DNA of 64,000 bases, from assembly GCF_000344685.1 (NCBI RefSeq), contig NW_006920411.1, positions 3,079,308 through 3,143,307 on the forward strand. The letters are read 5' to 3'. This document shows positions 56,779 to 64,000 of the stretch, in pieces. The notes under the pieces are model-generated. The model was not told the DNA's origin, made no database searches, and saw only the letters and a program-made list of their open reading frames with translations. The stretch's first letter is position 1; every line of letters begins with the position of its first letter. A program made the translations under genes and the position numbers. Origin of the DNA: Gloeophyllum trabeum ATCC 11539. Lineage: Eukaryota > Basidiomycota > Agaricomycetes > Gloeophyllales > Gloeophyllaceae.

Positions 56779-59184
56779 TCAAGCGTAACCAAACGACTCG
56801 ACGTGCAAAGTGATACTCGGAGCCCCGCGAATGACGCTGTTTGACCCAGCAAGGGGGTTGATGAGGAGAGAAGAGCGAACCGCTCGAGCAATGCCCTCGG
56901 ACCCACAGACTAGAATCAATTATAGTCAGCCTCAAGCACCATGTGACCCGCGAGCAAACAGTACGCACCGCAGACAGTCATGCGACCCGTAGCGGTGTCG
57001 AGTTCTTCCTTCATGAGGGCACCGATATTCGGCCTTCCATCCTGAACCGTCACGGCATCTACGTCCAGCAGAGTGGAGATCGTAGACCCGGCCTTCTCCT
57101 TCCCAATCGACTCAGAGGACTCTTGGTTGGTGAGAGCGCCTCTCGTACGCCCATTGTGAACAGAGTCGTCATCCCAGGCCTCCGGGGAGTTTGGGAGCGG
57201 CTCCTGCGGAGAAGAAGTGAGATGGATGTGAATCGAAATGCTCATAGACGGTGGTGTGGTCGCAAGAGCTTTCGCAATCGCCGCGGATACCCAGCCCAAA
57301 TGGCCTAAGAGGCAATTTGGTCAGCAAAGGTGCTGCTACGGGATACTGAAATTAAATACTCACTCCTATCGCGAATTGCCCACAGGAATACGACTCTGCG
57401 AGCTGTCTTCTTGCTAATAACGGAAAGAAGTAGCGGAAGAGTGTAAGAAATCCCGGTGCCACCTGAAATCAAGCTGGTGAGATCATTATTAAATACGCAT
57501 ATCCTAATGATACTCACCTGCAATTAAGACAATTGTATCGGAGCAGCTCAGATCGGGTGAGACACCATAGGGACCATCCAATAGTACGGTAGCCTTGGCA
57601 TCGTCCTTTGCAGCGGCATCCGCGAGACGCCGAGTGAAGCCCTCTCGAGCATTGACCATGAAGACGAGTTCCTTGAAGTAGGATTCGCCTTTCTCTTTCG
57701 CATTGCCCTCGGCAGCCGCGGGATCATCAATGCTGGCGATGGAGAAGGGATGCGCTTCGATGGGAAAGAGGGAAATGCCAGGCATGATAAGGTAGGCGAG
57801 TTGGCCTGGGGACCAGTGGAATGCGGGAGGCCGAGGAATGCGAATGCGGACCATGTGAGGAGAGAGAAGATCGAGTTTGGCATCCATCCCCCCCGGATTC
57901 TTCCTGGCTCCAATATATGATACGACCTTAAAGTACACGACGCGGGCGACTCGGATGAAGCGATCCAGGGCCCAGATCAAGAACGATGGCCAGACATATT
58001 GGTGGAAGCTGCGAAGTAAATATCAGTAACCAGGGGTTACTAAAAAGACTGTATACGCACTCGAAGTTCCGAGCGTGGAAGTAAGCACCGAGTAATATTA
58101 TTCTGTGCACCGGAGTTAACGACTACTCTAAGCTGTGGCCAAGTTGTCCCACTTACAAGACTAAAACGAGGTGCGTATAAAAGAAGAACTCATACGCTCT
58201 GGCTCGTATGGGTCTCAACGAGATAATGATAAGAACACAGAAAGCGACAACTGCCATGAGGCCCACGCGAAGCCAAGCCGTTGGCCAGTCCTCGGGAGTC
58301 ACACTAGGTACCAGTTAGTTCATGGGATGACCCCACAGAACAGCGCGGACGTACGTCTTTGTCGCAAACTGGTAAAGGATTAGTGCGTTAGCATGATGCA
58401 ATTATCTCAGATGCTATCGGGTGATGCATACCTTAGACCCTGCGTGCAGCCACAGCAGGACGAACAACACTCGTGAGCACATCCGATGAAGACTGTTCAT
58501 CTGTCAGAGGATGTAAGTAGCCGGATTACATCTTTAGGATCACGGCGATTACCTTCTCATAACTTATGCCGGTCAAGACTAGATCGTTCGGTCAACGGGA
58601 GCCAGGAAAGGTTACGCTGAATATGCCTCACGGGAGATGGGGTTATTCTTTGTGCCAAGAGCAACAATGAGAGGGAATTGACTGGCGGCGAGGGTTCCAG
58701 CACGATTGCTATAGAAGCTCTCGTCGAACTTCTTGTGCTCCAAGTCAGTAGCTAAAGCACAAACTTATGAGCAACGGGCCGAGTCATCAAAATCATGCTG
58801 CGTACTGTTGGTCAAGGCCCACCCAAAGATGATGGCGATGTATGTGCATGTAAGGAACACGTCGGCGAGACAAAGCGAGTACGAACTCCCAATCTGCAAG
58901 GTGCAGCGGAAGGCAAGGACGCGGTATACATTGACAAGAGCCAGGGGGATCCTCGTCACGTAGACAGCCCCGCGTCTTAGTGTGCTACCTTGGCGCTCAG
59001 GATCTGTCTTCCTAGATGACTGCCGCCATTGACGCCATTTAGAGAGCAGGAGGTTGCCGATGTGGCAGAGAGAGACCACTGCGATGAGGCAGACGATGAA
59101 CCACCAAATTTCTTTGGGGTAGTACTTCGCTCTGCCGACGCGGAGAGTCTTGTCGGTAGGTCCTTTCGACGCAGCTGCAGCCAT
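56779..59184 (-). CDS. ferric-chelate reductase (FRE family)
   Basis: Plasma-membrane flavocytochrome b that reduces Fe(III) or Cu(II) outside with cytosolic NADPH. ATG 59184 (MAAAASKGPTDK). Helix 1 YPKEIWWFIVCLIAVVSLC; later TCTYIAIIFGWAL, the haem-ligand region NSLHRMCSRVLFVLLWLHAG and AYEFFFYTHLVLVL with its second His pair, then FHQYVWPSFLIWALDRFIRV. Cytosolic half: FAD site HPFSIASI, NADPH sites VLLDGPYG, GGTGISYTLPLL, and VCGSEGIARAVR with the CG motif; it ends in HVESFGYA at 56779, a typical FRE C-terminus. About nine exons. A low-complexity insert (SPQEPLPNSPEAWDDDSVHN onward) lies in the NADPH domain. No signal peptide preceding helix 1 was seen. No ferroxidase or permease gene is adjacent. 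Confidence 0.9.
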
Positions 59185-62100
59185 TTCAGATAGGGGTTGG
59201 GTGGACGGACTCCCAGTGAACATCAGGAGAATGAGGGATCGTACTTATACCCATGAAAGTTGTGAACAGAAACGGATGCTGTCACAGGCATTACCCCCGT
59301 TACTCAGGCCTGTTCATCAGCAATTGGGACTGGCAATCACTTCCGACCAATTGGATGCATGACCGCCACCGCAGCGCCAAGTCCTAGGGAAGCCCCCATA
59401 AAAGCGGTGCGAGGGAAAGATAAGCTCCTACAAGGGATTGCGGCCAGAAGTCTGTCCAACATGGGTCAGCCTATGCGTGTCCGAGGAGTCTAGGTCGCAT
59501 GGAGGAAATTGAAGACGAGGAGGCGTAATGTTACCGAGGTCTATACATAGCCATAATACCCTCCGTCTGTTGCTAATCAGCAGTAATCATCGAGGTCACA
59601 CACCGAAGTGGAGTTCGAGATCTGATCTTGACCTCCGAGGCAATGGATCACTTTTGACGCGCACGAAGCGTCGGGCATGTCGCAGTTACCCAATGTGGTA
59701 GCCATGAGAAGCGTCGACGATGGACGTCCGGGACTTAGACACGAGTGCGGCGAAGCGACCACAAGGAGGTTTGTATTAAAAGGCCGACATGGGGCACGCA
59801 AGCTCTGAATTGAGGTGAGCGGGAGGTTCCAGCTCGAGAGCGTTCGGAAGCCACAGAACTTCCTCCATAGACGCTGATGGGTGAAGCATAAGCCAATAAG
59901 CCGGAGTATCTAAACAACGCAGCCATCGCCGTGGAGGCGCTCTCGTCATGTCTCGAGTGTCATGTGCCACTACGTCCATGGATGGAATCCACGGACGTAC
60001 CGTGCAATGCAAGTACGTCTTTGGATTCAAGGTATCAATCGGAGGGGATAGATAGAAGATCTACGAATCGGAAAACTCCCTTCGTTGGCTGCGACTACCT
60101 AGGAACAGAGACGCACCATCGCCTCTCTTGTCCAGCGGATGTACACTTGGGGGAGCGAGGCTAAGTCGGAGATATCTATCACCGACATCTAGCCTGCATT
60201 GCACCGCAGCCCAAAGAACAGCATTGTTTTGCGAATGATATTCGCATGGATCTGGACGTTGCACTCTCTGGAGGGTCGTACCGGGATTGGCCGGGCATGT
60301 CGGGTACGACTCACTTTACGTAACACTGTCCTTGTTCATGATCAGGGCTTCCCCCACGAATCCTGGGGAGACTGCTCACGGTAGTCCCTAGATACTTGAA
60401 GTATTGAGTGCTCTACGCGTCGCTATACTCCACAGTCTTGAAGCCGCCCCAGACTTTGCTTGATTTTTTTCGTTGCAACGGCAGTCCATGTTCGACCGAA
60501 CGATGCACCCTATCCTGCATGTTCATGTGCGTACCTGTTCGGGGTTGCTTGGTCCACGCTGAGATATGATGCTGAGAAAGATCTTCTGTCCTTCAGCAGC
60601 ACGAATGTTGTTACAACGGCGCACCTACCATCTTCAATTTACTAGGTTCTCACGGACCTCTCCGAGGGATTGGACTGATCCCACAGACTCCCGTAGGACG
60701 TAGCATGCGAGAAAGACTTCTCTTGCTTGACGCATCCTCCGCTCTCAGTGCCAACAAAATCCACGGTACACGAGACTGTGATAGGCTCGTGAATGCCTCT
60801 GGGATCATCTCCAGCTCTCTAGGTATCCGGGCCCGAAAGTGGAGCGTTTCTACCGGAGACCTCTGAGTTACCACTGGGACTGCCACTGCCCCATAGTCGC
60901 ATTCAGGAACACATTGACCTGCCTTTACTCGGTGCCGGCATCCTTGCTTATATGATAGCAACGGTGAAAACGCCTTCCTGTATGCTTGTGAGGGTGTTTG
61001 CTGTATTTTGCTGACAGGCAGGGTTCTGATCAACACCGCAACGAAATCAAGGCAGGACACCTCTGATGCGAATAGTACCTTGTCGGGGGATAACTGCTTC
61101 AGGCCTCCCCGCATCATAGGATCAAGATTGGTCCCAGTGGAAAACAGCGCTCACAAACGGCTGGACAGACCCTCTCGGGTCTGAATGCGTTCATTCTGAC
61201 TGTTGTGAGTATCCCATAAAGTCGGGTCTGCGCTGACTGATGCGCCAATTCAATAGTACGGACCTTGGTGGAAGCCAGTCCTGACGACATTCCCATGCGC
61301 CCTTCGAAATCTGACAACAAAGCACCGAATATCGGTAGCTCTGTACACCATCATTAGCATGTCGTTTGTCCCACCTCCACAGTCGTCGTCCGCCACGTTG
61401 GGTTACGCGAATTTGAATAGAATCGAAATAGACGAGGAGATGCGGGCGGTCCAACTGCCAGCTATCGTCCTATGGCATATGCTATAGCGGAACAAAACGG
61501 TCCGCCGCATAATGCGCCCGCGACCACCAGTCAAGGACGCCTTTCGGAGTCCACACTTAATTATTAAATGCGATTGGGATTGCCTTCAGCGCTTCCAATG
61601 CATCTAGAATATGTTGTACCCGCGTTCTGTCGTCGGTCGCAATCCCTAGGTCGGCTCCGTACACAGCAGTGACAGAATTCCAGGGTCCGTATGCTTTCGA
61701 CTTGCACGTTTTCCTTGCTTTTGTTTGTCTAGTGATTCAGTCAACGCCATCGACCCATTTGCATCATATCGCGTATATGCAGACATGGACATCGCCGAGG
61801 AGTAGCCGAGCTCCTTCCCACAAACCACGTCCACAGGCATGTCATGATATAACGCGACCGCGCTGCGCTATCTGATAACTGCAAGGACATTCGTAAATGG
61901 CGTCGACGGCGAGAACAACCGGGTCAAATAGAGTTGCAGTTTAGGGTTGATGGCTACAGGCGGCAGTAAATATAGAACGACAAGGCGTAACACGGCCCAC
62001 CAAAACAGACAGAGTTCACCTCTTTCCTCCTTCGCGGACAAGACACCTCCGTGGGCGCATCATCGGTCTCCTGGTACCCACGATAAACCGTGAGTACGCC

Positions 62101-62218
62101 TCCGAGTAGACCTGCCAAGCACAAAGATTTTGACCGTTCGGGCCATCAAGAGCCCAATGCGTCCCAAGCTCCCTCTTCAACGACTGGTTCTCTCGTGAAT
62201 TTACGTTGTCTTGCGAGT
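59185..62218. other. gene-poor intergenic stretch
   Basis: About 3 kb without a gene I can support. Minus-strand frames at 60650-61117 (155 codons) and around 60360-60400, where YFKYLGTTVSS recalls the end of LINE reverse transcriptases, may be debris of a decayed retroelement, but stops and frame changes intervene and no RT core motif is visible. The left end contains the ferric reductase promoter. Confidence 0.4.
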
Positions 62219-64000
62219 TTACATCCCTGGTGAGGCAGGACGCGAGCCAGCAGGCTGCACAAACTCCCGTACCTCGTTCTTCTCCTCGTCGCCGTCTCGC
62301 ACGACACCATTTACAATTTCACCGTTGCCCTTCTCTCCAATCATCCCCGCCAACCCGAGGTCGAGACCTAACCCAGTCGCAGGCCTTTGCCTCTCCCTCC
62401 CTCGCACAGCAGCCTCACGTTGTCGATCGGACTCGGGCCCGACAGCTCTCCGTCTTCTCTCGTCACCATCTCCGCCTCGCGTCTGTGTCCTTACGCCTGG
62501 CGCCTCCGACCATAATCCGTCGGTGGCCTTTCTTTGGCCGCTAGATCCGTATCTCCTGAACGTACCAACGATCTTCCAAAAGTATAGCAGACCCAGCAGA
62601 GTGAGGCATGTGATAAGGACGCGAGGACCAAGCTCATGAATGGGTGAGAGCGCCTTGCGCGTATCAGGATTGGATGAGTCACCCGTCCGCCATACGAACG
62701 ATAGTATGGATGTCACGAAGGTGATCATTGACCTTCAATACACCGAAATTGGATAAACAAGTTAGATACGACCTCATGAAGGATTGAGGTTAACTTACCA
62801 GGTCAGCCAAACAGCGGGCATGGCGAGCATAACCCACACATTCCACCAAATCGAGGTCTTGCTCCGTTGAGCTTCCTGTGAGCCATACATTTGAATAACG
62901 GTGACTTAACCTCCTGCGCTTGTTCTCACCTCCGCCCACCTTGACGCACGATACATGCTCCGCATCGTCCCAAAGCGTATGATGAATATGCATCCATAGG
63001 ATAGGCTCATGAGAGCGCACACGAGAGAAACCAGAGCCGCCGTCCGTGTCAGCGGATCAGCAGCAGCGCTGGGTATCTGAAACATGGTGAGGATAGCTCT
63101 TCAGTGCGTAGAATAGGGTGAATCATCAGCAGATGAAGTGACTTGACCGACAAAAGAACCCCGCACTCACGTCAGAAGAAGCGCCGACACGACGTTGAGA
63201 GTCTTCCACTCTTTCAACAAGCTCTCGATGAATTCTTCCCATGTGCGTCTGAATTGAATGAGTGCGGGGGAAACGGCGGGAGCGTTCCATTGCTCCGGGT
63301 AGGGCGGCAAAATGGGCTCCGCATTCGACCTGGCAGCGCCACCCCCACCCCCGCGCAGGCTCGTGGCACCGTCACCCTGGGCCGCAGCGATTGGAGCACT
63401 TTCCCGAAATCCAGACTCTCTGAAGCCGCAAGCCTCTATCATCCTCTGAACGTCCGGCCGACTAAGCTCCGCGTCTTCGAATATGCGAGCAACGCGAGAG
63501 AAGTAAAGGCTAGGAAGTCGTAAGAGGAGATAGAGGTAAACGACGCGGGGTAAAGTATCTAGGACGAAGAAATTGAAAGTGGCGAAATACATGCTGATTT
63601 TAGAGTTAGGATGAGCAGTGGTTGAACAAGGACAAGGTAAGCAGAAGGCGACAGTATCCTCGCAGTTGCACGCGTATTCAGAGTCGTTGTCAGTAGCATT
63701 ATTGTGGTGCACAGCATGAGCAAGATGTAACCGAAGCTTGAAAGGATCGACGGGCACGAAAGGCTCTTCCCTCGACTGGCCACGGTGGATGCTTGGCCAA
63801 GGCAGGAAACGAAGAGGCGAAGCCGGGCGCGAATGAGAGCGAGAGCGCGACTCCGCACTATCCTTGCGCGGGCGAGAACCAGAGCGGTTAGCCGGCCCAG
63901 TCGCTGATGCATTAGGGTCGCCGCCCTGAATCAAGCGAGGCGAAACGGCTGCTCCCAGGTCAAGACGTGGTCCCTAATATACCTACGCAAATACTTACCT
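62219..64000 (-). CDS. fungal multi-pass membrane protein, 5' partial
   Basis: Three exons in the window, running off the right edge. The first visible exon (to 63167) starts with an Arg/Ser-rich region, then PWPSIHRGQSREEPFVPVDP, a polar loop, and helix TFNFFVLDTLPRVVYLYLLL; a low-complexity GGGGGAARSN loop; then LKEWKTLNVVSALLL. The next exons add TRTAALVSLVCALMSLSYGCIFI with RFGTMRSMYRASRWAEAQ and WWNVWVMLAMPAVWLTW, then SMITFVTSILSFVW, ELGPRVLITCLTLLGLLYFW and a polar C-terminus ending GSRPASPGM. About five hydrophobic helices. No Met start fits before 63934, and a GTAAGT donor on the minus strand at 63998 shows that an upstream exon lies outside. I do not recognise a function. Confidence 0.75.

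Noticed and set aside
60360..60400. YFKYLGTTVSS on minus, recalling LINE reverse transcriptases
   Set aside because: No RT core (YXDD) found nearby and frames are interrupted; kept only as a remark.
1..64000. CRISPR arrays, bacterial operons, riboswitches
   Set aside because: No spaced short repeats of CRISPR type, no ribosome-binding-site-driven gene runs; introns throughout show a eukaryotic nuclear genome.

Overview
This window looks like nuclear DNA of a filamentous basidiomycete, probably an agaricomycete; the order is not resolvable here. Genes are broken by many 45-60 nt introns with GT/AG (once GC/AG) ends. Nearly every recognised gene is a fungal orthologue of a known eukaryotic family, and the one well-preserved transposon is of the Ngaro type known from basidiomycetes. 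Exon limits were worked out by hand from splice consensus and protein continuity.

Layout. 1-764: no recognised gene. 765-13035: a block in which a SAMHD1-type dNTPase gene (7267-4877, minus) sits between degenerate copies of one repeat family, one copy on plus (from 765) and two in tandem on minus (from 13035). Copies share a TATA-like promoter, a 5' exon, an about 100-nt intron and two RNA-hairpin candidates at fixed spacing, but no common reading frame. 13520-14543: unknown proline-rich protein (minus). 15173-19632: inositol polyphosphate 5-phosphatase with a beta-propeller half and proline-rich mini-exons. 20127-22580: secreted S10 serine carboxypeptidase (minus). 22912-23844: PdxT/SNO glutaminase of vitamin B6 synthesis (minus). 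25048-28255 and 28648-30732: Rna14/CstF-77 and an Hrp1-like RNA-binding protein, two partners in mRNA 3'-end formation, side by side on plus. 31262-32105: HPP membrane protein. 32326-33690: aldo/keto reductase (minus).

34217-39479 is an apparently complete tyrosine-recombinase retrotransposon (gag, RT/RNase H, recombinase) with A1-ORFs-B1-A2-B2 split direct repeats that look identical, so a young insertion. 39642-42049: MFS transporter (minus). 43299-48203: ATAD2/Yta7/Abo1 chromatin AAA+ ATPase. 48359-52464: GH85 endo-beta-N-acetylglucosaminidase (minus), interrupted by a 440-N gap flanked by two copies of the same 995 bp, almost surely an assembly artefact. 52774-54911: coiled-coil protein spread over about 16 very short, nearly all phase-0 exons. 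55462-56026: O6-alkylguanine-DNA alkyltransferase. 56779-59184: ferric reductase (minus). 59185-62218: no intact gene. 62219-64000: unknown membrane protein (minus), 5' end outside the window.

Most genes are independent housekeeping functions. The only functional clustering seen is Rna14 with Hrp1. The most unusual objects are the hairpin-bearing repeat family around the dNTPase gene, the mini-exon coiled-coil gene and the duplicated proline-rich exons of the 5-phosphatase.
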